Source of the DNA: Streptomyces diacarni
Lineage (GTDB): Bacteria > Actinomycetota > Actinomycetes > Streptomycetales > Streptomycetaceae
NCBI RefSeq assembly: GCF_003323715.1
Contig: NZ_QOIN01000048.1
Location: 372,001-436,000, forward strand
DNA: 64,000 nucleotides
Direction of reading: 5' to 3'
Below are positions 24,350-32,325 of the stretch, in pieces. The first letter of the stretch is position 1. Every line of letters begins with the position of its first letter. A model generated the notes under the pieces. It saw only the letters and a program-made list of their open reading frames with translations, searched no databases and was not told where the DNA came from. The translations under genes were made by a program, and so were the position numbers.

Positions 24350-26050
24350 ATGGATGCTGACGCCATCGCACAGGGCCGCCGCCGCTGGCAGGAGCGCTAC
24401 GACTCCGCACGCAAGCGCGACGCCGACTTCACCACGCTCAGCGGCGACCCCGTCGAGCCGGTCTACGGACCCCGGGACGGCGACTCCGTGGAGGGGTTCG
24501 AGCGCATCGGCTGGCCGGGCGAGTTCCCCTTCACCCGCGGGCTCTACCCGACCGGCTACCGGGGCAGGACGTGGACCATCCGCCAGTTCGCCGGGTTCGG
24601 CAACGCCGAGCAGACGAACGAGCGGTACAAGATGATCCTCGAAGCCGGCGGCGGCGGGCTCTCCGTCGCCTTCGACATGCCCACCCTCATGGGCCGCGAC
24701 TCCGACGACCCGCGCTCCCTGGGCGAGGTCGGCCACTGCGGCGTCGCCATCGACTCGGCCGCCGACATGGAAACCCTCTTCTCCGGCATCCCTCTCGGCG
24801 ACGTCACCACCTCGATGACGATCTCCGGGCCCGCCGTCCCGGTCTTCTGCATGTACCTGGTCGCCGCCGAACGGCAGGGCGTGGACCCCGCCGTCCTCAA
24901 CGGCACGCTCCAGACCGACATCTTCAAGGAGTACATCGCGCAGAAGGAGTGGCTCTTCCAGCCGGAGCCCCACCTGCGGCTCATCGGCGACCTGATGGAG
25001 CACTGCGCGCACGGCATCCCCGCCTACAAGCCGCTCTCCGTCTCCGGCTACCACATCCGCGAGGCGGGCGCGACGGCGGCGCAGGAGCTGGCCTACACGC
25101 TGGCCGACGGCTTCGGCTACGTCGAACTCGGCCTCTCCAGAGGACTGGACGTCAACACGTTCGCGCCGGGGCTGTCCTTCTTCTTCGACGCCCACCTCGA
25201 CTTCTTCGAGGAGATCGCCAAGTTCCGCGCCGCCCGCCGCATCTGGGCCCGCTGGATGCGCGACGTCTACGGAGCGACCAGCGACAAGGCCCAGTGGCTC
25301 CGCTTCCACACGCAGACGGCCGGCGTCTCGCTGACCGCCCAGCAGCCCTACAACAACGTCGTACGCACCGCTGTGGAAGCCCTCTCGGCCGTCCTGGGAG
25401 GCACCAACTCGCTGCACACCAACGCGCTCGACGAGACGCTGGCGCTGCCCAGCGAGCAGGCCGCCGAGATCGCCCTGCGCACCCAGCAGGTCCTCATGGA
25501 GGAGACCGGCGTCACAGGTGTCGCCGACCCGCTCGGCGGCTCCTGGTACGTCGAGGCGCTGACCGACCGCATCGAGGCCGACGCGGAGAAGATCTTCGAC
25601 CAGATCCGCGAGCGCGGCCGCCGCGCCGTCCCCGACGACCAGCACCCCATCGGCCCGATCACCTCCGGGATCCTGCGCGGCATCGAGGACGGCTGGTTCA
25701 CCGGTGAGATCGCCGAGTCCGCCTTCACCTACCAGCGGGCGCTGGAGAAGAACGACAAGAAGGTCGTCGGCGTCAACTGCCACACCGGCTCGGTGACCGG
25801 CGACCTGGAGATTCTGCGGGTCAGCCACGAGGTCGAACGCGACCAGGTCAGCGCACTGGCGGACCGTCGCGCGGCACGGGACGACGCCGCCGTGAGCGCG
25901 GCGCTCACCGCCATGGTCGAGGCCGCGCGGGGGACCGGCAACATGATCGAGCCGATGCTCGAGGCCGTGCGGGCCGAGGCGACGTTGGGCGAGATCTGCG
26001 GCGTGCTGCGCGACGAGTGGGGCGACTACACGGAGCCCCCGGTGTTCTGA
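24350..26050 (+). CDS. icmA: Isobutyryl-CoA mutase, large (substrate-binding) subunit
   Basis: B12-dependent rearrangement of isobutyryl-CoA and n-butyryl-CoA, together with a small cobalamin-binding subunit (IcmB) that is not in this window. The 566-residue length equals that of known IcmA. The substrate residues decide the call: Phe80 (TIRQFAGF) and Gln198 (YIAQKEW) stand where methylmalonyl-CoA mutase has Tyr and Arg. The TIM-barrel motifs GLSVAFDMPT, TSMTISGPA, HTQTAGVSLTAQQPYNNVVRT and ALGG-type NSLHTNALDE are intact; the C-terminal B12 domain is absent as expected. The ATG at 24350 fits the family start MDADAI. A palindrome sits just upstream. It serves valine breakdown and butyryl/methylmalonyl-CoA supply for polyketides. 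Confidence 0.95.
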   Translation: MDADAIAQGRRRWQERYDSARKRDADFTTLSGDPVEPVYGPRDGDSVEGFERIGWPGEFPFTRGLYPTGYRGRTWTIRQFAGFGNAEQTNERYKMILEAGGGGLSVAFDMPTLMGRDSDDPRSLGEVGHCGVAIDSAADMETLFSGIPLGDVTTSMTISGPAVPVFCMYLVAAERQGVDPAVLNGTLQTDIFKEYIAQKEWLFQPEPHLRLIGDLMEHCAHGIPAYKPLSVSGYHIREAGATAAQELAYTLADGFGYVELGLSRGLDVNTFAPGLSFFFDAHLDFFEEIAKFRAARRIWARWMRDVYGATSDKAQWLRFHTQTAGVSLTAQQPYNNVVRTAVEALSAVLGGTNSLHTNALDETLALPSEQAAEIALRTQQVLMEETGVTGVADPLGGSWYVEALTDRIEADAEKIFDQIRERGRRAVPDDQHPIGPITSGILRGIEDGWFTGEIAESAFTYQRALEKNDKKVVGVNCHTGSVTGDLEILRVSHEVERDQVSALADRRAARDDAAVSAALTAMVEAARGTGNMIEPMLEAVRAEATLGEICGVLRDEWGDYTEPPVF

Positions 26051-26106
26051 CCCCGCCCCGCCCTTTCACCGCCTCCTGGGGGCCGCCCTCCCCGGGGCCC
26101 CCGGAC

Positions 26107-26152
26107 CTCAAGCGCCGGACAGGCCGCTGGCGCGGCCTGTCCGGCGCTTGAG
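26107..26152. terminator. Perfect 21-bp hairpin of the common Streptomyces intergenic type
   Basis: CTCAAGCGCCGGACAGGCCGC-type left arm (26107-26127, shown here by its ends CTCAAG and CCGC) pairs perfectly with 26132-26152 around TGGC. CTCAAGCGCCGGAC hairpins recur between genes across Streptomyces. Here it lies between the convergent icmA and PPOX genes and should end transcription both ways. Confidence 0.85.
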
Positions 26153-26278
26153 GACGAGCGAAGCGACAACCCGGGGGCGTGCGGGGCCCCGCAGAAAAGG
26201 TGAAACGGGGCCCGGACGCAGTCCGGGGGAGGGGCCGGGGCCGAGCGCGCCCGGCCGCTGTCCCAGGCCGCGTGGCCG

Positions 26279-26719
26279 CTATCCGGCGGCCGCTCCCGGC
26301 GCGCCGGACGGCAGCGGTTCGACGCCCACCACGTGCCGGACGCGGGTGGGCTCGATGAACACGGTGACCCGCTCCTCGCCGGGGAACAGCCACTCGTAGG
26401 CGGTGCCCAGGTAGGACTGGGCCAGCCGGTCCATGGTGCGGTCGGCCTCGGCGCCCTCCACGAAGCGGACGGCGCGGCCGCGGATCTGCACCCGGTCGAA
26501 GGGGTTGTCCGTGTCCGCGTGGGAGAGGAACACCCGGGGCTCGCGGCGCAGGTTGCGCTCCTTCATCCGTCCCCTCGAGGTGTTGAACAGCACCAGGTCC
26601 CCGTCGAGCCCCACCCACATGGGGCTCACGTGCGGCGAGCCGTCGGGATTCACGGTCCCGACGTGCCAGATGTGCGGCGCTCCGACGCGGGAGCGCAGGT
26701 CGTGCGGAATCTCGATCAT
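26279..26719 (-). CDS. PPOX-class flavin/F420-dependent protein
   Basis: Split-barrel protein of 146 residues of the pyridoxamine-phosphate-oxidase-like superfamily. HIWHVGTVNPDGSPHVSPMWVGLDGDLVLFNT is the classic N-terminal barrel pattern, followed by NPFDRVQIRGRAVRF. In actinobacteria such proteins often bind F420 or FMN and reduce small molecules; the exact cofactor cannot be told here. The start is the ATG at 26719. It lies 142 bases downstream of the TetR gene on the same strand, so the two may be co-transcribed. The C-terminus is a short Ala/Gly tail. Confidence 0.85.
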   Translation of the reverse strand: MIEIPHDLRSRVGAPHIWHVGTVNPDGSPHVSPMWVGLDGDLVLFNTSRGRMKERNLRREPRVFLSHADTDNPFDRVQIRGRAVRFVEGAEADRTMDRLAQSYLGTAYEWLFPGEERVTVFIEPTRVRHVVGVEPLPSGAPGAAAG

Positions 26720-26861
26720 GCCGGGGTCCTGCCCGGCAGGAAAGCCCGCATGCCGGTGGGCCCACGGTGAGCCGGCTCACGCCCGTACCGCCGGGTCAGC
26801 GGGGCCGGCAGGCACCCGTATCGCCGGTCGGCGGGGGGCTCGTACCCGTGGGGCCGCCAGG

Positions 26862-27488
26862 TCAGCGGGGAGCCGACGCGGAGCCCAGACCTTCCAGCAG
26901 CAGCGTGGTGAAGGTGGCCGCCCAGGCGCCGTCCACCGGGCAGTCGCTCACCAGCGACCTGTGCACCACGGCCCCGGCGATCACGTCGAAGATGAGGTCG
27001 ACGACCCGCTCGGTCTCGGCGGGGTCGGCGGAGTCGGGGGGCAGTTCACCCCGCTGCTGCGCCCTGGCCCGGCCGTCCAGGACCAGGCGCTTTTGGCGGT
27101 CGACGATGGCCGCCCGGATCCGCCTGCGCAGCGCCTCGTCGGTGGTGGACTCGGCGAGGACGGCCATCAGCGCCGTTTTGGCCTCGGGGCGGCGCAGCAG
27201 GGCGGCGAAGGAGAGGACGACGCCCTCGATATCGGCCCGCAGGCTGCCGCCGTCGGGGAGTTCGAGCTCGTCGAAGAGGACGGCGACGGCGTCGACGACG
27301 AGTTCACTCTTGGCCGCCCAGCGCCGGTAGAGCGTGGTCTTGGCGACACCGGCGCGGCGGGCGACCTCTCCCATGGTCAGCTTCGACCAGCCGACCTCGA
27401 CGAGCGCGGTGCGCGTGGCGTCGAGGATCGCGCGGTCCGCCGCGGCGCTGCGGGGGCGTCCGCGTCGGGGAGCGGGGCAACCTGCCAT
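26862..27488 (-). CDS. TetR-family transcriptional regulator
   Basis: Repressor of 208 residues. The N-terminal HTH reads ILDATRTALVEVGWSKLTMGEVARRAGVAKTTLYRRWAAKSELVVDAV, standard for the family, and is preceded by a basic arm (RRGRPRS). The C-terminal ligand domain resembles the TetR_C class with PDG and RPEAKTALMAVLAESTTDE. The ATG at 27488 is chosen as it gives the usual short arm; an ATG at 27554 would add 22 residues. A TACCG/CGGTA palindrome lies 11 bases upstream, a good autoregulatory operator. The likely targets are itself and the PPOX gene downstream. Confidence 0.9.
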   Translation of the reverse strand: MAGCPAPRRGRPRSAAADRAILDATRTALVEVGWSKLTMGEVARRAGVAKTTLYRRWAAKSELVVDAVAVLFDELELPDGGSLRADIEGVVLSFAALLRRPEAKTALMAVLAESTTDEALRRRIRAAIVDRQKRLVLDGRARAQQRGELPPDSADPAETERVVDLIFDVIAGAVVHRSLVSDCPVDGAWAATFTTLLLEGLGSASAPR

Positions 27489-27498
27489 GCGCCGACCA

Positions 27499-27510
27499 TA
27501 CCGAGCGGTA
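27499..27510 (-). promoter_or_regulatory. Putative TetR operator
   Basis: TACCG-AG-CGGTA, a 12-bp inverted repeat, sits 11 bases upstream of the TetR start codon, in the position expected of an autorepressor site. Confidence 0.5.
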
Positions 27511-27603
27511 CGGAGGCTCTTGGAGAGCGCGGAAGGCGCCGTGAGGCGGATCACCGGGCAGCGCCCGTGGCCGCCCTTGCGGAGCGGTTGCCCCTTCGAG
27601 TTA

Positions 27604-27684
27604 CGCTACGGGGCGTAGCGGAATGGGTGGCGGACCGACCACCGCGACCCTCGCGACAACCACCCGCCAGGTGGGGACCTGGCG
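27604..27684 (+). promoter_or_regulatory. Two hairpins in the leader of the thioredoxin-like gene
   Basis: CGCTACG/CGTAGCG (27604-27620, loop GGG) and a perfect 8-bp CGCCAGGT/ACCTGGCG (27665-27684, loop GGGG) lie 43-123 bases upstream of the ATG at 27727. The second may be in the 5' leader. GGGGGAGA just before the ATG is the ribosome site. No known riboswitch fits. Confidence 0.45.
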
Positions 27685-27726
27685 ACCACTGCACACGCGC
27701 CCGCGGATAAGGGGGAGACTGGTGCC

Positions 27727-28686
27727 ATGCAGCCACGCAACATGTCCATGAGCGGAGTGGTCGACCTCGCCGCGGTGAAGGCGGCCGGAGAGGCCAAGCA
27801 GAAGGCGGAGCAGGCGCGGGCCGACGCCGCCGAGGGCCACGGCGCCCCGGCCCCGGCCGGCCTGGTGATCGAAGTCAGTGAGGCGACGTTCGAGGCGGAG
27901 GTGCTCCAGCGCTCCGCCGAGGTCCCGGTCGTCATCGACTTCTGGGCCGAATGGTGCGAGCCGTGCAAGCAGCTCTCGCCGGTTCTCGAACGCGTCACCC
28001 AGGAGTACGCGGGCCGCGTGCTGCTGGCGAAGATCGACGTCGACCAGAACCAGATGCTGATGCAGCAGTTCGGCGTCCAGGGCATCCCGGCGGTGTTCGC
28101 CGTGGTGGCCGGGCAGGCGCTGCCGCTGTTCCAGGGGGCGGCCCCCGAGCAGCAGATCCGCGCGACGCTGGACCAGCTGATCGAGGTGGCCGAACAGCGC
28201 TTCGGCATCACGGGCCTCCAGGGCGTTGCCCAGGAGCCCGCGCAGGAGGAGCCCGTCGAGCCCGAGGTGCCGGAGGATCCGGTGCTGGCCGCGGCCCAGC
28301 AGGCGCTGGACGCCGGCGACCTGTCGGGCGCCATCCAGGCCTACCGCAACAAGCTGACCGACGAGCCGGCCAACGTCGAGGCGAAGGTCGGCCTGGCCAT
28401 GGCCGAACTCCTGGCCAGGGTGCAGGAGTTGGACGCGCGCCAGGTCCGCAAGGACGCGGCCGACCGGCCCGGCGACGCGGCCGCGCAGCTGCGGGTCGCG
28501 GATCTGGACATGGCGGGCGGCCACGTCGAGGACGCGTTCAGCCGGCTGGTGGACACGGTGCGCGGCTCGGCGGGGGAGGACCGGGACGCGGCGCGGGTGC
28601 GTCTGCTGGAGCTGTTCGAGGTGATCGGTCCGGAGGATCCGCGCGTCGTCACCGCGCGTGCGGCACTCGCTCGCGCGCTGTTCTGA
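27727..28686 (+). CDS. Thioredoxin-TPR protein, CnoX/YbbN-like
   Basis: Cytoplasmic protein of 319 residues. After an Ala/Glu/Lys-rich arm, a thioredoxin domain spans about residues 47-155 with the active site WCEPC (Cys77, Cys80) and the cis-Pro loop GIPAVFAV. TPR-like helices follow (about 190-319), such as AAQQALDAGDLSGAIQAYRNKLTDEPANVEAKVGLAMAELL. This order is that of CnoX, the chlorine- or oxidant-protective chaperedoxin that hands clients to GroEL. E. coli CnoX has lost the redox Cys pair; here both Cys are intact, so it may be a real disulfide reductase. The gene stands alone on the plus strand, facing away from tetR. Confidence 0.92.
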   Translation: MQPRNMSMSGVVDLAAVKAAGEAKQKAEQARADAAEGHGAPAPAGLVIEVSEATFEAEVLQRSAEVPVVIDFWAEWCEPCKQLSPVLERVTQEYAGRVLLAKIDVDQNQMLMQQFGVQGIPAVFAVVAGQALPLFQGAAPEQQIRATLDQLIEVAEQRFGITGLQGVAQEPAQEEPVEPEVPEDPVLAAAQQALDAGDLSGAIQAYRNKLTDEPANVEAKVGLAMAELLARVQELDARQVRKDAADRPGDAAAQLRVADLDMAGGHVEDAFSRLVDTVRGSAGEDRDAARVRLLELFEVIGPEDPRVVTARAALARALF

Positions 28687-28747
28687 CCTGCTCGTACCGA
28701 CGGTCACACGGACGTCGGCACGCGCCGTAATTCATCGACTCAGCGAC

Positions 28748-28793
28748 AACAGCGGCCGCACTTTGCCAAAACTTGGCAATTGCGGCCGCTGTT
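28748..28793. terminator. Very strong nested hairpin after the thioredoxin-like gene
   Basis: AACAGCGGCCGCA (28748-28760) pairs with TGCGGCCGCTGTT (28781-28793), and inside it TTGCCAA (28763-28769) pairs with TTGGCAA (28773-28779) around AAC. About 20 base pairs in all, with one bulge. It begins 61 bases after the stop of the thioredoxin-like gene. It may be a terminator, or the inner TTGCCAA-AAC-TTGGCAA an operator. Confidence 0.7.
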
Positions 28794-28805
28794 ACTCGTC
28801 GTAAC
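28791..28805 (+). promoter_or_regulatory. GTTAC-N5-GTAAC element A
   Basis: GTTAC-TCGTC-GTAAC, followed by GAAA. It overlaps the right arm of the hairpin. The same GTTACTCGT...GTAACGAA layout recurs 128 bases downstream. Confidence 0.45.
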
Positions 28806-28918
28806 GAAATCTCGCGGAAACCTTCCGCGATGCCCGGTTGTTCCGCATGCGTTCCCGTCCGGTGTCCTGACCCTGTGTCGTTGCGGACACCCATCGGGCG
28901 GCCTTCCGGTTATCCAGC

Positions 28919-28936
28919 CGTTACTCGTAAGTAACG
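28919..28936 (+). promoter_or_regulatory. CGTTACT-N4-AGTAACG element B
   Basis: A perfect 7-bp inverted repeat, CGTTACT and AGTAACG, around CGTA. It is the stronger of two related elements upstream of the DUF6230 locus and a good candidate operator for a dimeric regulator. Confidence 0.5.
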
Positions 28937-29386
28937 AACCCCCTTGTGTCACGGGCTCAGATGCACCACGATCGGCCAGGCTCGGTCCATTGCCCGCAGC
29001 CCGGCAACCATTCGGCGCCCCGCAGGCGATGGGTCCCCACCGAGCGGACCGGCACCGCACCATCCGCACCCGTACCACCCCGTCCCAACCGCCGGTCCGC
29101 AAGGACAGGGGGGTCCCTGCTCCACGGCAGGGCCTGTCCTCACAAAGCAAGGTTGCGCGAGAGCGTGGCCCGTGGTTGTCGCTCGGGGGTGATCGTCGAC
29201 AGCTCGGACGTGTCGTACCAAGAACGCCGCGTGCGGGCGACGTTGGCGCTCTCCGTTCCGAGGACGTAGCTCTTCTCCCTCCCCAGCCCCGTGGCCGGGA
29301 GGTACCCCCACGGCAGGAGCGGCCCGCTGAGTACAGGCGGCACGGCTCTCCGAGCCGGAGATGTACGTCCGAGAAGGAGGAAAGTC

Positions 29387-30004
29387 ATGGAGTCCCTGGC
29401 TCGTGGCGGGACCAGATGGAAGCGGTTCGCCGTCGTCATGGTGCCGAGCGTCGCCGCTACGGCAGCGATCGGCGTGGCCCTGTCGCAGGGCGCGTTGGCG
29501 GCGTCGTTCAGCGTCTCCGGCCAGCAGTTCAAGGTGACCGCCGACAAGCTGGATGGCACCGGCTTCGTTCAGTACGGCGCGATCGACACCACCCAGAAGG
29601 GTAAGAAGGCCGTCGCCGTCGTCGGCATGGACTCGGCGAAGATCACCAATCTCTGCCAGTCCGTCGTCGTCCCCGTCCCGGTCTTCGGCGACATATCGAT
29701 GAAGCTCAGCGCCGGCGGCGAGGGCGGCCCCCGCGTCGAGGCGAAGAAGCTCTACATCGATGCCGACGACCTGAACGCCAACGCGACGTTCAAGAACATC
29801 GACATCGGCGTCAACGTGGACAAGACCACCAAGGGTCCCGGTCCGCACAACGGCGACGACTACCCCAAGGGCTCCTTCTCCCAGCAGGCGGAGAGCGTCG
29901 AGTTCACCGACGTCAAGCAGCGCGCGTGGGCCACCACCGCCGGCACCTTCAAGCTCAGCGGCCTGCACCTGGCCGTCAAGAAGGGCAAGAGCGAGTGCTA
30001 CTGA
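29387..30004 (+). CDS. DUF6230 secreted or membrane-anchored protein
   Basis: A 205-residue protein of the DUF6230 family. It starts MESLARGGTRWKRFAVVMVPSV, followed by one hydrophobic segment (about 14-37, signal peptide or anchor) and AASFSVSGQQFKVTADKLDG. The rest is beta-rich and Lys-rich, ending with a LSGLHLAVKKGKSECY tail whose Cys could pair with the Cys in ITNLCQSVVV. The ATG at 29387 has AAGGAGG 7 bases upstream. A DUF6114 protein gene follows at 116 bases. The repeated GxxFKVTAD-like strands could form a lipid- or polymer-binding beta structure, but the family has no proven function. Confidence 0.88.
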   Translation: MESLARGGTRWKRFAVVMVPSVAATAAIGVALSQGALAASFSVSGQQFKVTADKLDGTGFVQYGAIDTTQKGKKAVAVVGMDSAKITNLCQSVVVPVPVFGDISMKLSAGGEGGPRVEAKKLYIDADDLNANATFKNIDIGVNVDKTTKGPGPHNGDDYPKGSFSQQAESVEFTDVKQRAWATTAGTFKLSGLHLAVKKGKSECY

Positions 30005-30120
30005 CGTGAGCGCCCCGCGGGTCCGGAGGAAACAGGGGCGCCCGCTCCGCTTCGCCCTCCGGGCCCGTAGGGTCCGCTGCACCCAGCAAGATTTGTGCCA
30101 GTTCCGAGGAGCCCGTACCC

Positions 30121-30717
30121 ATGAGTGCCGACACGCCAGCGAGGACGACGACCGGATTCGGCCACAGGCGGCAGGCCTTCCGTAACTGGCGCGGCCAGCG
30201 CCCGTTCTGGGGCGGGATGCTGACGCTGCTGGCCGGCATCCCGATCATGTACGTCCCCTACCAGAACCTCACTCTGGGGTCCCTGACCATCCGGATGTCG
30301 ACGACCGCGGGCGCCGGCTCGCTGATCATCGGCGTACTGCTGGTGGTCCTCGGGCTGACCATGTGGTTCCAGCCCCACTCGCGGGTCTTCGCCGGCATCG
30401 CCGCGATCCTGCTCGCGCTGGTCTCCCTCGTCGTGTCCAACTTCGGCGCCTTCCTGATCGGCTTCCTGCTCGGACTGATCGGTGGCGCGCTGGGCGTCTC
30501 CTGGGCCCCCGCCAAGCCGGCACGGGCCGAACGCGGCGCCAAGGACACGACCGGAACGGCGAGTGCCCCGGCGACCGCCGCCGACGAAGAGGCACCGCCC
30601 GCACAGGACCCGGCCGCCCCCCAGCAGGGCCCCCGGGACGACACTGCAGTCTCTGAGGCGTCCCCCGCAGCCGGGGCCGACGCGCATGACGGGAACGGGA
30701 GGCACCGTGCCGGGTGA
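30121..30717 (+). CDS. DUF6114 integral membrane protein
   Basis: A 198-residue DUF6114 protein with four hydrophobic helices: WGGMLTLLAGIPIMYVPY, SLIIGVLLVVLGLTMWF, VFAGIAAILLALVSLVVS, FGAFLIGFLLGLIGGALGVSW. A Pro/Ala/Glu-rich cytoplasmic tail follows. GFGHRRQAFRNWRGQRPFWGG is the conserved N-terminal motif. RBS GAGGAG lies 10 bases before the ATG at 30121. It sits between the DUF6230 gene and the charged secreted protein, overlapping the latter by 11 bases, so it is the membrane member of a three-protein system. Function is unknown. Confidence 0.88.
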   Translation: MSADTPARTTTGFGHRRQAFRNWRGQRPFWGGMLTLLAGIPIMYVPYQNLTLGSLTIRMSTTAGAGSLIIGVLLVVLGLTMWFQPHSRVFAGIAAILLALVSLVVSNFGAFLIGFLLGLIGGALGVSWAPAKPARAERGAKDTTGTASAPATAADEEAPPAQDPAAPQQGPRDDTAVSEASPAAGADAHDGNGRHRAG

Positions 30718-32200
30718 CGAGGTCCACGAGGGGGAGGGCGCGCGCGGGGTCTCCGCGCCCGGCGCCCGGGGGAGAATCGGTCCCCGGCACGCGGCGCCCA
30801 GAAAACCGCTGCTGACCCGGCTCCACCTGCCGGCGGGCAAGGCCGTGGCCATCGCCGCGATGCCCTCCGCCGTCCTGATGGGCATGGGGCTCACCCCCCA
30901 GCTCGCCAACGCCAAGCCCCTGCCCAAGAACCCCTTCAAGGGCGACTCCTGCGTCTCCATCACCGAGCAGCAGGAGACCGAGAAGGAGAAGCAGGAGCGC
31001 AAGGAGCGCGGCGAGAAACTCAAACGCGACCTCGCCAAGGCGCAGGCCGAGCGGGAGAAGGACGCCAAGGAGGCCAAGGAGGCCGAGGAGGCCGAGGAGG
31101 CCAAGGAGAAGGCCGAGGGTGACAAGGGGGGCTCCTCGGACGAGGGCTCGTCGAAGAAGCCCTCCGGCTCAAACGAGAGCTCCTCCACCCCCTCGGACGC
31201 CCCCTCCGGCTCCGACGAGCCCTCCACGCAGCCGGAGGACTCCGCGGGTTCCTCCTCCTCGTCGTCCTCCTCCGAGGAGGAGAAGAAGGAGAACCCTTGG
31301 TACGACCCGCTGGGGCTCGGCCAGAAGCTCGAGGACACCTTCAACCCGAACAAGGGCGGGGACAAGGACGAGGACAAGGACGAGCCCGCCGACGAGCCGG
31401 AGACCTCGCCCAGCCCCGACCCGACACCCTCCTCGCCGTCGCAGGACGACGACTCCGGCTCCGGTAAGCAGCGCAAGTCCCCGGCGCCGGGTGACAGCTC
31501 CGGCGGCGACCGGTCCGACGCGTCCGAGTCCGGGAAGCCGTCCGGGTCCGGGGCGGACGAGGACTCCCCGTCCAAGAGGGACACCGAGAAGGACTCCCCG
31601 TCCAAGAAGGACGCCAAGGACGACAAGGACGCCAAGGACGACAAGGCCTCCGACAAGGAGACCGGCGTCGACAAGAAGGACGGCACCGTCCGGGACTACG
31701 ACCCGGACAAGGACGCGGGCAAGCCGTTCCCCTGCCCGGAGAAGAAGGACGTCGAGGGCACCGCCGAGCAGACCCCCGCCCAGGTCGCCAACGACCCCTG
31801 GTTCCTGGAGGCCTCCTCCCTCACCCTCAAGGGCCTCGACTACAAGGGCGTCGTCAACATCACCACGCCCGACGGCAAGACCAAGCAGGCCCTCAAGTTC
31901 ACCTCCAGCGGCCTCGACATCGGCGACCTCCACCAGACGGTGAAGGGCCCCGACGGCCTCACCTACCACGTCCAGGCCGCCGAGGGATCGACCTCCACCA
32001 TCCGCGACGGCGAGGTCACGATGTACACGGAGGAGCTGAAGGGCAACCTCTTCGGGATTATCCCCATCACGTTCAGCCCGGACACCCCGCCGCCGATCAA
32101 CGTCCCCTTCGCCTACTTCACCGACGTCTCGGTCAAGCAGGCAGGCCAGTTCGGCGGCACGCTCACCATCCCGGGCCTGCACCAGTACGTGACGAAGTAG
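30707..32200 (+). CDS. Large charged secreted protein of the DUF6230/DUF6114 locus
   Basis: A 497-residue protein. The GTG at 30707 is chosen because GGGAGG lies 4 bases upstream; an in-frame ATG at 30686 has only a weak site. A hydrophobic segment (KAVAIAAMPSAVLMGMGLT, about 40-58) acts as signal or anchor and is followed by one Cys. Residues ~75-140 are a Lys/Glu helix, ~140-330 a Ser/Asp/Lys/Glu linker with no fold. The last ~160 residues are a beta-rich domain (LTLKGLDYKGVVNITTPDGK, GLDIGDLHQTVKGPDG, IPITFSPDTPPPINVPF, GTLTIPGLHQYV) with the same alternating pattern as the DUF6230 protein. I infer a surface polymer or envelope partner of its two neighbours. Not recognised as a named family. 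Confidence 0.82.
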   Translation: MPGDEVHEGEGARGVSAPGARGRIGPRHAAPRKPLLTRLHLPAGKAVAIAAMPSAVLMGMGLTPQLANAKPLPKNPFKGDSCVSITEQQETEKEKQERKERGEKLKRDLAKAQAEREKDAKEAKEAEEAEEAKEKAEGDKGGSSDEGSSKKPSGSNESSSTPSDAPSGSDEPSTQPEDSAGSSSSSSSSEEEKKENPWYDPLGLGQKLEDTFNPNKGGDKDEDKDEPADEPETSPSPDPTPSSPSQDDDSGSGKQRKSPAPGDSSGGDRSDASESGKPSGSGADEDSPSKRDTEKDSPSKKDAKDDKDAKDDKASDKETGVDKKDGTVRDYDPDKDAGKPFPCPEKKDVEGTAEQTPAQVANDPWFLEASSLTLKGLDYKGVVNITTPDGKTKQALKFTSSGLDIGDLHQTVKGPDGLTYHVQAAEGSTSTIRDGEVTMYTEELKGNLFGIIPITFSPDTPPPINVPFAYFTDVSVKQAGQFGGTLTIPGLHQYVTK

Positions 32201-32325
32201 CCCGCGCCACTTCTCCGGACTCCGCAACATCCGAGCACCGGGCGAGCCGCTACCGAGCTCGCCCGGCGCTCGGCTCTGTGCCGCACGGGGAGAGGGCCCC
32301 CGCCGCTTCGGTACCGTGGCGTCGT

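Larger units (their letters stand above)
28687..29386 (+). promoter_or_regulatory. 700-base gene-free region rich in palindromes
   Basis: No gene is supported: open frames on both strands lack ribosome sites and family-like sequence. It holds a 46-base hairpin (28748-28793) and two related GTTACTCG/GTAACGAA elements (28791-28805, 28919-28936), described separately. The remaining 29,000-29,370 shows no clear promoter. The length and density of inverted repeats suggest the DUF6230 locus is strongly regulated or has an untranslated leader of several hundred bases. Confidence 0.6.

Noticed and set aside
24320-25828. Long minus-strand frame opposite icmA
   Set aside because: Complement of a conserved enzyme gene; no homologous motif.
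28780-29604. Open frames in the 700-base gap before the DUF6230 gene
   Set aside because: No ribosome site, Arg/Pro/Gly-rich composition, and overlap with hairpins and the DUF6230 start in another frame.
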